From: Tetragenococcus halophilus subsp. halophilus DSM 20339
Lineage (GTDB): Bacteria; Bacillota; Bacilli; Lactobacillales; Enterococcaceae
NCBI RefSeq assembly: GCF_003841405.1
Contig: NZ_PXYA01000001.1
Span: 124,001-188,000, forward strand
DNA: 64,000 nt
Direction: 5' to 3'
Of this stretch, positions 1 through 10,474 are shown one piece after another. Both the position numbers and the translations under genes were made by a program. How positions within the stretch are numbered: position 1 is the first letter of the stretch; each line of letters starts with the position of its first letter. The notes under the pieces were generated by a model that was not told the DNA's origin, made no database searches, and saw only the letters and a list, made by a program, of their open reading frames with translations.

Positions 1-490
1 CACCGTCCACAGTAAAGACTTGTCCGGTGATAAAGCTTGCCTCATCCGCTGCTAGAAAAGCGACAAGTGCAGCGACTTCCTCTGGGGTGCCACTACGACC
101 AATAGGATGAATTTTTCCGATATTTTGCTTAAAAGTTTCTGCATCAGAAGAATTTTCAATCATATCAATATTTAATGCTGTATCGATCCAACCTGGTGCA
201 ACAGCATTACAACGAATCCCATCCTCACCATGGTCTACAGCAACAGCGTGAGTTAAGCCTTGAATGCCAGCTTTTGAAACGCTATAAGCGACATGTTTAG
301 GATTGGAAGCTTGTCCCTCCACTGATCCTGTGTTGACAATATTGCCTTTCGTTTGTCGTAAATAGGGAAGCGCTGCTTTAATCATTAAAAAAGGCGCAGT
401 AAGATTGATGTTCATGTTTTTTTGCCAATCTGTAAGCGACATTTCTTCGATACCTGCTTCTACCATCATCCCAGCATTATTAATCAATAT
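1..490 (-). pseudogene. SDR family oxidoreductase, C-terminal part (gene split by IS)
   Basis: Read on the minus strand this stretch continues the Rossmann-type short-chain dehydrogenase whose N-terminus lies at 2054-2285. It begins with the family's INNAG motif and contains the catalytic-type YSVSKAG (Tyr-x3-Lys), then an ITGQVFTVDGG-like C-terminus that runs off the window edge. The gene is interrupted by the IS4-family element at 491-2053. Removing the element and one copy of the 7-bp duplication restores an open frame through LDILINNAG. The intact gene would be an NAD(P)-dependent dehydrogenase of unknown substrate; as it stands it should be non-functional. Whether the C-terminus is complete cannot be seen. 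Confidence 0.85.
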
Positions 491-2053
491 CTAAAACTTG
501 AAATATAAAAAGTACACATTAAGCCTATGGTATCAAGCAAAAGGACGATAAATTTCATTTCAAGCAACCTTTTTTAACTGTCTTTGTGTTGATTGAGGTA
601 GTTTTTGTATAAACTGACTCATGATGTTATTTAAAGTTTCTTCAGAAAGGATCATCTCGTTCGCAAATACTTCCTTAAAAAGCTCGAGAAGTTGGACGAT
701 AGCTTCTGAAAAACTAATATCAGATAGTTCTTCAATCATCAAATAAAATAACTCGCCCATCGTTCGTTCATCGGCTTGTTCACGATGTTGGACAGCCAGA
801 ATGAGATAACTAACGGCGACTGTAATGGTATGCGCAAAAATCCCATCATAAGAAAGCCCTTGGTACTTGGCTAGACGGAGATGTTGTTTACAGATTTTAA
901 AATACACTTCGATCGACCAGCGTTTTCCATATAGCTGAATGATTTCATCTTCGTTCAAAGAAAGATCGGTTGTAGCCAAGACAAGATAATCATTCCGCTT
1001 GTTGCGATTTCTCACATACACAAGCTTAATTGGAAGTATCTTACCCTCCAATTCAGATTCAACACAAACAGAAAGAAGATATCTTGAACGACCTCTTCGC
1101 TTTTTCTCTATTTGAAAAATAGTCTTTACATCGACCCACTCGCCGTGATAGCGATAATAGACTTTTTTTGAACGTTTCACCATACAAACGGCATGAAGGT
1201 TGAGTCCGCGCAAAGCATGAAACATTTTCGGGCTTGAAAACCACGAATCAAAGAGCACATACTTTGCCTGTATTCCTTCTTTTAGAGCAGCTTGAAGAAG
1301 CTCTATGAGTACGTCGGTTCCTTTGCGTTGTGCTTGTGCTTTTCTTCTCCCAGCGTGTGTCCGATGATCTATTTTCTCTACTTCACGTACTTTCTTACTT
1401 GCGGACAAAAGGCTAAACGCCACAGGCAAAAAGGTATTGCCATCGCTCCAACCAAGTTGAAGAAAACGAAAGCCTTTCTTGTTTTTGTGGTCAGTATGAT
1501 CGTATTGCCAACCACAAAGCTCTACATTTTTCGCATTCAAACGCTCATACATGGAATCATCTACGATAAACACTTCTTTACGATCCTTTTCTGTCAACGG
1601 ACGAATGAAAGCAATGACCTGTTTGGATAAGAGAATCAAGAAGCGTTGCCAGTTAATTTTCCCATTGTTTAGTAGGTTGCGAAACGTTTTATCTGAAAAT
1701 CCTAACTCCTCCTGATGAAGTTGGAAGTCACGGAAAGCAGAGCGATTGGAAAAGAGGGTGGTTACAAGGTAGCGAAAAAGCACGAGAAAGTTCACTCCTT
1801 TTTCCTTTTGTGCATTCGATTTTTTCGCAATAGTGGATACATTAAACCGTTGGAAAAAAGTATCAATGGAGGATGAAATTTCGTTTTTATTTTGGTTGTT
1901 TGATGTTATAATTGACATAGCATGAACACTCCTTGGTAGATGGTTTTTTAGTCAATTCTATTTTACCAATTTGGAAAGGTTCGTGCTATTTTTATTAGAA
2001 CAATCTTAGTTATATCAAGCCTTTAGTCGGGTTTTCGGTGTTTCAAGTTTTAG
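491..2053 (-). mobile_element. IS4-family insertion sequence, complete, 1563 bp
   Basis: Both ends carry the same 13-bp terminal inverted repeat, CTAAAACTTGAAA reading inward. The element is flanked by identical 7-bp copies of TCAATAT at 484-490 and 2054-2060, the target-site duplication made on insertion. It carries one transposase gene on the minus strand. The perfect ends, intact transposase and exact duplication indicate a fairly recent insertion into the SDR gene. The terminal repeat sets the boundaries precisely. Confidence 0.93.
560..1918 (-). CDS. IS4-family DDE transposase
   Basis: This 452-residue protein cuts and pastes the surrounding insertion sequence. It shows the IS4-family YREK signature (Tyr-x2-Arg-x3-Glu-x6-Lys) in the stretch YGKRWSIEVYFKICK near residue 345. 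Upstream acidic residues lie in FIVDDSMYERL (about 120) and VLFDSWFS (about 225), together consistent with the DDE catalytic triad. The C-terminus is helical. The gene fills most of the element and its stop lies about 70 bp inside one terminal repeat. Nothing suggests it is broken, so the element may still be active. The family assignment is firm; the named IS was not identified. Confidence 0.93.
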   Translation of the reverse strand: MSIITSNNQNKNEISSSIDTFFQRFNVSTIAKKSNAQKEKGVNFLVLFRYLVTTLFSNRSAFRDFQLHQEELGFSDKTFRNLLNNGKINWQRFLILLSKQVIAFIRPLTEKDRKEVFIVDDSMYERLNAKNVELCGWQYDHTDHKNKKGFRFLQLGWSDGNTFLPVAFSLLSASKKVREVEKIDHRTHAGRRKAQAQRKGTDVLIELLQAALKEGIQAKYVLFDSWFSSPKMFHALRGLNLHAVCMVKRSKKVYYRYHGEWVDVKTIFQIEKKRRGRSRYLLSVCVESELEGKILPIKLVYVRNRNKRNDYLVLATTDLSLNEDEIIQLYGKRWSIEVYFKICKQHLRLAKYQGLSYDGIFAHTITVAVSYLILAVQHREQADERTMGELFYLMIEELSDISFSEAIVQLLELFKEVFANEMILSEETLNNIMSQFIQKLPQSTQRQLKKVA

Positions 2054-2285
2054 TCAATATATCAAGCTGTCCTTTTTGTTGGATGATTTCTGCAATGACT
2101 TGTGCAGGAACTTCAGGATCAGAAAAGTCAGCTTTAATCGAATCAAATTTGCTATCTTCACCACGTTGAGCAGTGATAACTGTGGCTCCTTCAGCTTGTA
2201 AACGAGTAGCGATAGCTTGTCCGATACCTGAACGTCCTCCTGTGATTAATGCGACTTTTCCTGCAAAACGTTTTGGTTGTGTCAT
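2054..2285 (-). pseudogene. SDR family oxidoreductase, N-terminal part (gene split by IS)
   Basis: This is the start of the dehydrogenase interrupted by the IS. It has the cofactor motif VALITGGRSGIGQAIA (TGxxxGIG) near residues 11-26 and ends at GQLDIL, where the IS begins. The frame then reads three residues into the IS end (TKT) and stops at 2043. A good ribosome site (AGGAGGAAC) lies just before the ATG at 2285. It follows the DUF4260 gene by about 20 bp, so the two were probably one transcript. The truncated product lacks the catalytic half. Confidence 0.88.
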
Positions 2286-2305
2286 GTATTTGTTCCTCCT
2301 GCGGC

Positions 2306-2656
2306 TTATGATAAATTTTGTAGATGAGTCTTTTTAAAGTGTTCTTCTTTTAACCCCATGCCAAGTGTGCGATCTAGTGCGATATGTGCAATCCAAATGA
2401 GTGCGATGGCTGTAAGTAAAAGATTAATTTCTGCAATAAGATTGATTGTCAGTAGTAAAAAGGGAAGGCTATAGGAATGAAAGAAATTATATACGATTTT
2501 GCCAATCTTTTTATTTATGAAGTAGGCAGCGATTGATATGTCCGGTACAAAAAATAGGATAATGAATAATACGATTGGATAGTCGGACTGAAAATAAAAG
2601 AACAAGCAAAGAAACAGTAGTAACAGGTTTTCTAAATGGATAATTATTTTATTCAC
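2306..2656 (-). CDS. DUF4260 family membrane protein
   Basis: Small integral membrane protein of about 116 residues with four hydrophobic helices. It matches the DUF4260 pattern: an N-terminal LENLLLLFL helix, a VPDISIAAYFINKKIG loop, a NFFHSYSLPFLLL segment and a final WIAHIALDRTLGMGLK motif. The biochemical role of this family is unknown. I place the start at the GTG at 2656 because AAGGAAGG lies seven bases upstream and the family's first helix begins there; a longer reading from 2716 would add an unlikely leader. It sits just upstream of the interrupted SDR gene on the same strand. Confidence 0.78.
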   Translation of the reverse strand: MNKIIIHLENLLLLFLCLFFYFQSDYPIVLFIILFFVPDISIAAYFINKKIGKIVYNFFHSYSLPFLLLTINLIAEINLLLTAIALIWIAHIALDRTLGMGLKEEHFKKTHLQNLS

Positions 2657-2863
2657 TTGAAAGCCTTCCTTTCCTTTTATTACTATAAGTGTAACGATTC
2701 CAGAGGTGAAGTTCAAGTTTCGTAAAAAATAAGCGGAGACTAATTGGAGGAAGATAGTATTTAAATTTATTTGGTAAATAACAACAAAACGTTTTAACTG
2801 ACTTTTTTTGTTTAGAAAGATACACTGATATTAAGTAAGTCATGAAAAGAAAGGGCGCTTTAT

Positions 2864-3751
2864 ATGAAGGCAATTCAAGTAACAAATTATGGTGGACCTG
2901 AGGTTGCAAGAGTTCAGTCAGTAGACACACCGATAAAAAACAAAGGAGACGTATTAGTAAGCGTGGTTGCTTCTAGTGTGAATCCTGTCGACATTAAACA
3001 TATGACACCAGGAACAGTACAAGAAATTGATCAATTTCCTATGGTACTCGGCTGGGATATCGCTGGTATCGTTATAGAAGCTGATAAAGATAGTGCATTT
3101 CAAATAGGAGATCGGGTGCTAGCTTTACATCCACAAGGAAGCTGGCAACAAGTCGTGCCTGTTAAAGAAGACCAACTGCTAAAATTACCAGAGGATATTG
3201 ATTTTATCCATGGCGCAAGCATTCCTTTAGGCGCTGTGACTGCTTTACAAGCTTTAAGAAAACTGAAAATAAAGCAAGGGGAAACTTTACTTGTAACAGG
3301 AGCATTGGGTTCAGTTGGTGGTTATGCCATCGAATTAGCAAAACAAGCGAAAATTTCTGTCGCAGGGCTTGTCCGAAATAAAGAACAAAAAAAGATTTGC
3401 GAAGATTTATTTGATGTGACAATGTATGTAAGTGATGAATCGGTTCCGGCTTTTAATACAGTATTTGATACAGCAGGAATTTTAGATCGTACGGAGATTC
3501 TTCAGTCCCAAGGACGTTTGATTACCGTAAGTGATGACAAAGTAAGTCACAATGTAGAAGAACAGGCTTTGTGGGCAGAACATAATTTTGTTCGTACTAG
3601 CCAAGAGGATTTACAAACCATCATTACTTTGTTTTCTAAAGGAAAATTACACAGTCGAATCGAAGCGGTCTATTCGATGAATGAGATACAAGAAGCGTTG
3701 AAACATGCTAGTCAAAGCGGTAATAACGGTAAAACCATTATCGTTTTTTAA
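2864..3751 (+). CDS. NADP-dependent MDR-family oxidoreductase (quinone-reductase-like)
   Basis: A 295-residue medium-chain dehydrogenase/reductase. It has the family's N-terminal MKAIQVTNYGGPEV, the SSVNPVDIKH loop, GWDIAGIV and the nucleotide-binding VTGALGSVGGYAIELAK (about 143-159). The cysteine and histidine ligands of zinc alcohol dehydrogenases are absent, which places it in the zinc-free quinone oxidoreductase branch. It probably reduces a carbonyl or quinone with NADPH; the substrate is unknown. It is the first gene of a three-gene set: a DUF4336 protein follows after 21 bp, then another MDR enzyme. The ribosome site before the ATG (AAAGGGCG) is only moderate. Confidence 0.85.
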   Translation: MKAIQVTNYGGPEVARVQSVDTPIKNKGDVLVSVVASSVNPVDIKHMTPGTVQEIDQFPMVLGWDIAGIVIEADKDSAFQIGDRVLALHPQGSWQQVVPVKEDQLLKLPEDIDFIHGASIPLGAVTALQALRKLKIKQGETLLVTGALGSVGGYAIELAKQAKISVAGLVRNKEQKKICEDLFDVTMYVSDESVPAFNTVFDTAGILDRTEILQSQGRLITVSDDKVSHNVEEQALWAEHNFVRTSQEDLQTIITLFSKGKLHSRIEAVYSMNEIQEALKHASQSGNNGKTIIVF

Positions 3752-3772
3752 TTACCTATAAAGGAGCGTATC

Positions 3773-4522
3773 ATGACACTTCCCATTTATGAACCATTAA
3801 ATACTTTAAAAAAAGTAGCAGAAAATATTTGGATTGTAGACGGTGGACAAATTAAAATGAATGTGGGTCGTTTTAAGGTCCCATTTTCAACTAGAATGAC
3901 TATTGTTCGATTATCTGATCAAAGTTTATGGTGTCATTCTCCGATTCAAGCTAATGAAGAGCTATTTCAAGAAATTGATCGTTTAGGCCCAGTAAGACAT
4001 TTGATTTCACCGAATAAAATTCATTACGCCTATATTGAAGAATGGAAGAAGCGTTATCCCGATGCTATTGCTTGGTCAAGTCCAGGCGTTGAAAAGCGTG
4101 CTGCTAAGCAAGATATAGAGGTACATTTTGATGATTCGTTAAAAAATACTGCGCCTTCTTATTGGAAGGATGAAATTGAGCAGCTTATCTTTAAGGGAAG
4201 TCGTGCTATGGAAGAAGTTGTTTTCTTCCATAAAAGTAGTTACACATTGATTTTAACGGACTTAATTGAAAACTTTGAATCAAAGCGAACCTCAAATAGT
4301 TTTTGGCGTATAGTACATAAGTTAGGAGGAATTGCAGATCCTGATGGGAAAACGCCAATCGATTTACGTCTAACTTTTCTAGGACGAAAGAAAATCGCAA
4401 AAGCAGCTTATGAGCAAATGTTAAATTGGCAACCAGAAAAAATTATTTTGGCTCATGGACGTTGGTATGATAAAAATGGTAGTGATGAATTAAAACGTGC
4501 GTTTCGTTGGTTGCACAAATAA
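3773..4522 (+). CDS. DUF4336 domain-containing protein
   Basis: A 249-residue soluble protein that I recognise as DUF4336. Landmarks are ENIWIVDGG at the N-terminus, WCHSPIQANEEL, the GPVRHLISPNKIHYAYI segment and a C-terminal ILAHGRWYDKNG. The fold is thought to resemble the metallo-beta-lactamase type, with PNKIHY in place of the usual HxHxDH, so hydrolase activity is uncertain. It lies between two MDR oxidoreductases with short gaps (21 and 16 bp) and good ribosome sites, so the three are probably co-transcribed. Its function is not established. Confidence 0.8.
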   Translation: MTLPIYEPLNTLKKVAENIWIVDGGQIKMNVGRFKVPFSTRMTIVRLSDQSLWCHSPIQANEELFQEIDRLGPVRHLISPNKIHYAYIEEWKKRYPDAIAWSSPGVEKRAAKQDIEVHFDDSLKNTAPSYWKDEIEQLIFKGSRAMEEVVFFHKSSYTLILTDLIENFESKRTSNSFWRIVHKLGGIADPDGKTPIDLRLTFLGRKKIAKAAYEQMLNWQPEKIILAHGRWYDKNGSDELKRAFRWLHK

Positions 4523-4538
4523 TTAGAGGAGTGAGTTT

Positions 4539-5531
4539 ATGCAAATGAATGCATGGTCTGTTCAAAAACCCGGAGGAAGTGAACAGTTAACATTAGTTAA
4601 AAGACAAGTTCCAACTGCAGAAAATGGCGAACTTTTGGTTGAGGTTTCATATGCGGGGATTAATCGTTTAGATATTTTAACAAGAGAAAATCCGGCAATG
4701 AAAAAGCCTTATCCTATTTTAGGCGTTGAAGTCAGTGGTGTGGTAAAAGCAAACCATTCTGATAATCCTTCATTAGAACCGGGTACCAAAGTAGCAGGTT
4801 TAGTAAAAAAAGACGCCTATGCAGAATATGCTATTATTCCAGCGGGTAGAGCAATTATCTTACCCAAAGAGATGTCTCTAAAAGACGGAGCAGCTATACC
4901 TGAAGTGTTTTTGACCGCTTATCAAACCATGTATTGGTTAGGAAAATTGCAGGAAGAAGAGACTATTTTGATCCACGCCGGAGCAAGTGGTGTAGGGACA
5001 GCGGCCATTCAGATGGCTAGAAAAATCAGTGATGCTCGTATTATTGTGACAGCAGGCTCACAAGAGAAACTGGATTTTTGCCGTGAATTAGGTGCAGATG
5101 TCACGATCAATTATAAAAAAGAAAATTTTGATGAGATTGTTCAAAAAGAAACAACCGGACATGGCGCAGATGTTATCCTAGATTTTATTGGCGCGACTTA
5201 CTGGCATAAAAATGTTAATAGTGCTGCAGTCGATGCTCGCTGGATTTTCATTGGAACACTTGGGGGAGTGGAAGTGGATCATGTTGATTTAAGTGCTTTT
5301 CTTGGCAAACGTATTTCATTTATTGGTACCGGACTATCCCCACGTTCAGATGATTACAAAGCGGTATTAGCTGCTGATTTTCAAAAAACAGTGATCCCTT
5401 ATTTTCAAGCCGGAAAAATAAAACCGATTATCCATCAAACTTACGCTTTTGCAGATGTAGCAAAAGCTCATCAAGCGATGGAAAATAGCGAAAATATTGG
5501 GAAATTGTTAATTAAAGTAAAAGAGGCGTAA
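4539..5531 (+). CDS. NAD(P)H quinone oxidoreductase, PIG3/TP53I3-like MDR family
   Basis: A 330-residue zinc-free medium-chain reductase. The N-terminal domain has the AGINRLDIL loop and YPILGVEVSGVV. The Rossmann domain has ILIHAGASGVGTAAIQMA near residues 144-161 and GADVTINYKKENF, typical of the PIG3-type quinone reductases. It should use NADPH to reduce quinones or reactive carbonyls in the cytoplasm. It is the last gene of the operon beginning at 2864 and is followed by a clear terminator at 5580. Two quinone-reductase-like genes in one operon suggest an electrophile or redox stress role, but that is inference. Confidence 0.88.
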   Translation: MQMNAWSVQKPGGSEQLTLVKRQVPTAENGELLVEVSYAGINRLDILTRENPAMKKPYPILGVEVSGVVKANHSDNPSLEPGTKVAGLVKKDAYAEYAIIPAGRAIILPKEMSLKDGAAIPEVFLTAYQTMYWLGKLQEEETILIHAGASGVGTAAIQMARKISDARIIVTAGSQEKLDFCRELGADVTINYKKENFDEIVQKETTGHGADVILDFIGATYWHKNVNSAAVDARWIFIGTLGGVEVDHVDLSAFLGKRISFIGTGLSPRSDDYKAVLAADFQKTVIPYFQAGKIKPIIHQTYAFADVAKAHQAMENSENIGKLLIKVKEA

Positions 5532-5579
5532 AATAATTACTTCTGTAAAGAATGTTCAGTATTACTTGTTATTAATTGA

Positions 5580-5616
5580 TTGAGGAAAGAAGCACAATGT
5601 TCTTTCCTCAATTTTT
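5580..5616 (+). terminator. Rho-independent terminator of the MDR operon
   Basis: A 12-bp perfect stem (TTGAGGAAAGAA pairing with TTCTTTCCTCAA), an 8-base loop and a following run of Ts end the three-gene operon that starts at 2864. Confidence 0.9.
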
Positions 5617-5771
5617 GTGAGTTTAGTAAAGTTTTATTGTTTCATAAGATACTCAATAGTAAAATTTTAGCTTGTAAAAATAGCAGCAAGAAATGCCAAC
5701 CGCTCTTGGTTAAAAGTCTTCTCCTTTTATGTTAGACTGAAGCGTCTATCTTTTTTTAAGGAGTTGGTGAA

Positions 5772-6605
5772 ATGAAATTGCGCATGAAAAACTTATTAAT
5801 GATGGTAATAGGAGCCTTTATGTACGGTATTGCTGTGAATTGGTTCCTACTTCCGCATGAAATTGGGGACGGTGGAGTGGTAGGTTTAGCTGCCATCGGC
5901 TATTATGCGTTAGGAATTCCTCCTGATATATCAAATATAGTGCTTAATGCTCTGTTGCTTTTATTAGGTTATCGCTTATTGGATAAAAAAATTATTTTTA
6001 ATTCTCTTTGGGCGGTTATATGGATTTCCGTTTTTTTACGTTTGCCTAATTTTTTAGATTATACTACGGATCAGACGATTATCCCTGCAACAGTAGCGGG
6101 ATTGCTCATGGGATTTGGTCTGTTTTTGATTTTTAATGCTGGAGGTACGATCGCTGGCAGTACGGTTTTAGGCGAAATCGGCAATCGTTATTTAGGGATG
6201 AAGCGAGGAAATGCAATGTTGATTTTTGATTTAGCAGTGGCTATTCCTTCAGGTTTTATCATCGGCTTTGAAAATATGTTATTAACCGTTGTTGAATTAT
6301 ATACTTGTGCCATGTTTTTAAATAAATTACGTTCTTTCTTTGGTGCTAAAAAATCAGTCACTATTATTACAAACAAAACAGAGGAAGTTACCGGAGCACT
6401 ATCAAACACTTTAAAACAAGGGATTACGCTTATTAATTCAACAGGTTATTACCATAAACAATCTCGTGAAATGATCTATTTGATTTGTTCTGATAAACAA
6501 GTAGCTAATATTTTCCCGTTGATATCAAATATTGATAAAAACGCCTTTGTGGTAGTGGACGATGTGCATAGTGTTAAAGGCGAAGAGCTGCCGCGAATTC
6601 TATAA
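5772..6605 (+). CDS. YitT family membrane protein (DUF161/DUF2179)
   Basis: A 277-residue membrane protein of the YitT family. The first 200 residues form about five to six transmembrane helices, starting with MMVIGAFMYGIAVNWFLLPH and including the motif NAGGTIAGSTVLGEI typical of the family. A soluble C-terminal DUF2179 domain (about 205-277) contains YLICSDKQVANIFPLI and ends DDVHSVKG. Members are common in Firmicutes with several paralogues per genome and no firm function. Ribosome site AAGGAG lies nine bases before the ATG. It stands alone between two terminators. Confidence 0.9.
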   Translation: MKLRMKNLLMMVIGAFMYGIAVNWFLLPHEIGDGGVVGLAAIGYYALGIPPDISNIVLNALLLLLGYRLLDKKIIFNSLWAVIWISVFLRLPNFLDYTTDQTIIPATVAGLLMGFGLFLIFNAGGTIAGSTVLGEIGNRYLGMKRGNAMLIFDLAVAIPSGFIIGFENMLLTVVELYTCAMFLNKLRSFFGAKKSVTIITNKTEEVTGALSNTLKQGITLINSTGYYHKQSREMIYLICSDKQVANIFPLISNIDKNAFVVVDDVHSVKGEELPRIL

Positions 6606-6637
6606 TGATGCATGTGGCTAAATAAATATATTAATAT

Positions 6638-6682
6638 GCTAGCATTTTCTATAAATATGTAAGAGATGCTAGCTTATTTTTT
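6638..6682 (+). terminator. Probable terminator after the YitT gene
   Basis: GCTAGCAT pairs with ATGCTAGC across a 20-base loop and is followed by TTATTTTTT. The stem is AT-rich and the loop long, so this is weaker than the other terminators in the window. Confidence 0.5.
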
Positions 6683-6814
6683 AAAAGGTAACTAGCTAAA
6701 GTGAAATAGCATAGTATTAAGAGGTAATTTTATTAGTTTAAGAATCTTATATTATTAACTTTCCTATAAGTAGCACATTTTCTAAAAACATTTTCTTACG
6801 CTTTCAATCTATTT

Positions 6815-6838
6815 ATTGTTAACTTGAACTTTAACAAT
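6815..6838. promoter_or_regulatory. Inverted repeat upstream of the PRD regulator gene
   Basis: ATTGTTAA and TTAACAAT form a perfect 8-bp inverted repeat around 8 bases, about 90 bp before the regulator's start at 6926. The position and spacing suggest a protein-binding site in the promoter. No partner is identified. The rest of the 6606-6925 gap holds the YitT terminator and AT-rich DNA in which I see no gene. Confidence 0.35.
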
Positions 6839-6925
6839 ATGAATATTAGCGTTGTTTTTTTAAAACAACTCCCCTATACTAATGTTTAGAAATCAACATA
6901 TGTTAAAGGAGGGTAGTTTTAACCA

Positions 6926-8863
6926 ATGGGTATTTTGAATGCTCGTATGCAGCAAATTTTACAGTTATTACTATCAACCGATGAACTACAAACTAGTGGC
7001 GAAATTGCAACAAACCTTCAGTTGAGTTCAAAAACGGTTCAAAAAGAGATGAAAGAATTAAATAAGCTACTAAGTGACAAAACGGCAATAATTGACTCCT
7101 ATAGAGGAAAAGGTTATTTACTTCGTATTTTTGATGAAGAGCAGTTTAAACATTTTCTAAGAAAAGATACAGATAAAAATGATCAAGTGATACCGACTGA
7201 GCCTGAAGCTCGTATGCAATTTTTAATGGAAAAATTGTTATTACAGACTTCATATTTGAAAATAGACGACCTTGCAGACGAATTGTTTGTCAGTCGTTCG
7301 ACTTTACAAAGTGATATCAACGATATTCGAAAAATTGTAAAAAAGTATCATTTATCTTTAGAACAAAAACCTAATTACGGGATTAAAATTACTGGAAACG
7401 AGATGGATATTCGCTTTTGTATTTCTGAATATGTTTTTAATCATAAGTCTGATTTAAGTGACCAAATCACAGAATTGATTGAGATATTACCCCAAAATGA
7501 GATTGAATGGATTCGTGATAGTATACTAACAAATTTAAGAAAATATAGTATTGTGATTACCGATATTAGTTTGAATAATTTAATAACTCATATCGCCATC
7601 GCTTGTAAGCGAATTCGCGAAAGGGAAATGGTTGAGATTTTTCAAGAAGAGCTCGGAGAGATTACTAAGAAAAAAGAATATACAGTAGCAAAAGCAATCG
7701 TAGAAGATATAGAACAAAAGTTAGACGTCTCTTTTCCTAAAAATGAGGTTGTTTACTTGGCCATTCATTTACAAGGAACAAAGAAAATGCATTCTAATTC
7801 AGAGATGAATGAAATAGAAAACTATTTGGAAAATGATATTCAACAGTTGACTAAAGAAATTTTGCGCAGAATGGATAATGTATATTCACTAAATCTTTTT
7901 CAAGACAATGAACTAATGTTGAGTTTGAGCCTTCATCTTGAGCCGGCGATTAACCGCTATAAGCATCAGATGAATTTAAGAAATCCCTTATTAGAAGAAA
8001 TAAAAAATAAATATCTTTTTTCTTATGAAGCAGCTTTAACCATTGCGGCGGAAGTTATAAAAGAAAGTTTAGGAATCACCATTGATGAAAATGAAATTGG
8101 CTATATTGCACTTCATTTTGAAGCTGCCTTAGAAAGACAAAAACAAAATCAAAAAAGTAAGAAACGATGTTTGATTGTTTGTGCCTCTGGTTTAGGAACT
8201 GCGCAATTGCTTTTACTGAAATTACAAGATTCTTTTTATGATGAATTGAATATCTTAGGTACAACTGAATACTACAATTTAAAAAAGCAAGATTTTCATT
8301 CTTTAGATTTGATCATTAGTACGATTCCTATTCCTGATAAATTGCCTGTTCCAGTCATTCAGGTAAGTACGCTTTTAGGAAGGCAAGATGTCAATAAAAT
8401 AGAAAAATTAGTGAGCCTTGATATTACAATTATCGAAAAGTATATGCTAAAAGAATTTACTTATTTACAAAAGGATTTCTCTTCTAAAGAAGAAGTGATT
8501 CAGTTTTTAGGTAAAGAATTGCAAAAGGCAGGTTTAGTGAATAATGATTTTGTCGATTCGGTACTAGAACGGGAAAGATATTCTACCACAAGTTTTGGTA
8601 ATTTAGTTGCTATACCTCATCCTATGGACCCGCAAGTCGAGGAAACCTTCTGGTCGGTTGTTACTTTAAAACATCCAATTCAGTGGGACGATAAATTAGT
8701 TCAACTTGTCTGTTTGCTTAATATCAGTGAGCAAAATCAGATGGAAGAGTCCAAACCTATGTATGATGTTTTAATGAAACTATTAGATAACCGTTCACTC
8801 ATCCAAAAAGTACTGCAATGTGATACTTATGAGGGTTTAAAAAATACGCTCAAGAAAGTTTAA
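6926..8863 (+). CDS. BglG/LicR-type PRD transcriptional regulator with EIIB and EIIA domains
   Basis: A 645-residue PTS-controlled activator. It has an N-terminal helix-turn-helix (about 10-50), a second helix-turn-helix of Mga type (about 98-140), and two PTS regulation domains with phosphorylatable histidines in LNNLITHIAIACKR, VVYLAIHLQG and IGYIALHFEAA. A lactose-type EIIB domain follows with Cys in CLIVCASGLGTAQ (about 415-427), then a fructose/mannitol-type EIIA domain with His in AIPHPMDP (about 564). Such proteins sense sugar flux through phosphorylation by HPr and their PTS. It lies directly upstream of the beta-glucoside operon it probably activates. AAAGGAGGG lies 12 bases before the ATG, somewhat far. 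Confidence 0.93.
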   Translation: MGILNARMQQILQLLLSTDELQTSGEIATNLQLSSKTVQKEMKELNKLLSDKTAIIDSYRGKGYLLRIFDEEQFKHFLRKDTDKNDQVIPTEPEARMQFLMEKLLLQTSYLKIDDLADELFVSRSTLQSDINDIRKIVKKYHLSLEQKPNYGIKITGNEMDIRFCISEYVFNHKSDLSDQITELIEILPQNEIEWIRDSILTNLRKYSIVITDISLNNLITHIAIACKRIREREMVEIFQEELGEITKKKEYTVAKAIVEDIEQKLDVSFPKNEVVYLAIHLQGTKKMHSNSEMNEIENYLENDIQQLTKEILRRMDNVYSLNLFQDNELMLSLSLHLEPAINRYKHQMNLRNPLLEEIKNKYLFSYEAALTIAAEVIKESLGITIDENEIGYIALHFEAALERQKQNQKSKKRCLIVCASGLGTAQLLLLKLQDSFYDELNILGTTEYYNLKKQDFHSLDLIISTIPIPDKLPVPVIQVSTLLGRQDVNKIEKLVSLDITIIEKYMLKEFTYLQKDFSSKEEVIQFLGKELQKAGLVNNDFVDSVLERERYSTTSFGNLVAIPHPMDPQVEETFWSVVTLKHPIQWDDKLVQLVCLLNISEQNQMEESKPMYDVLMKLLDNRSLIQKVLQCDTYEGLKNTLKKV

Positions 8864-8864
8864 A

Positions 8865-8893
8865 AAGGCGCGATATGGCGTCTTTTTTTTTTA
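8865..8893 (+). terminator. Terminator after the PRD regulator
   Basis: AAGGCGC pairs with GCGTCTT (one G-T wobble) around a 6-base loop, followed by a long T run. It separates the regulator transcript from the beta-glucoside operon. Confidence 0.75.
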
Positions 8894-8938
8894 TGTCCAA
8901 CGTTTTTCTGTTGTCAACGGAAAAATATTCTCTACAAA

Positions 8939-8952
8939 TGAAAGCGGTTATA
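8939..8952 (+). promoter_or_regulatory. Candidate cre (CcpA) site before the beta-glucoside operon
   Basis: TGAAAGCGGTTATA resembles the catabolite-responsive element consensus TGNAANCGNWNNCW, with one mismatch at the conserved C near the end. It lies 47 bp before the GH1 start, where CcpA repression would be expected. A similar sequence lies before the GntP permease gene (53407). Confidence 0.4.
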
Positions 8953-8998
8953 AACTATTATAAAAATGTAATCAACAAAAGAAAGGGGTAAGATATAA

Positions 8999-10438
<1,440 letters not shown>

Positions 10439-10474
10439 ATAAAAATCGTGAAATTAAATAAAGGAGGAAAAAAG

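Noticed and set aside
1292-1630. Plus-strand frame within the IS4 transposase
   Set aside because: It is an antisense shadow of the transposase, with no supported start.
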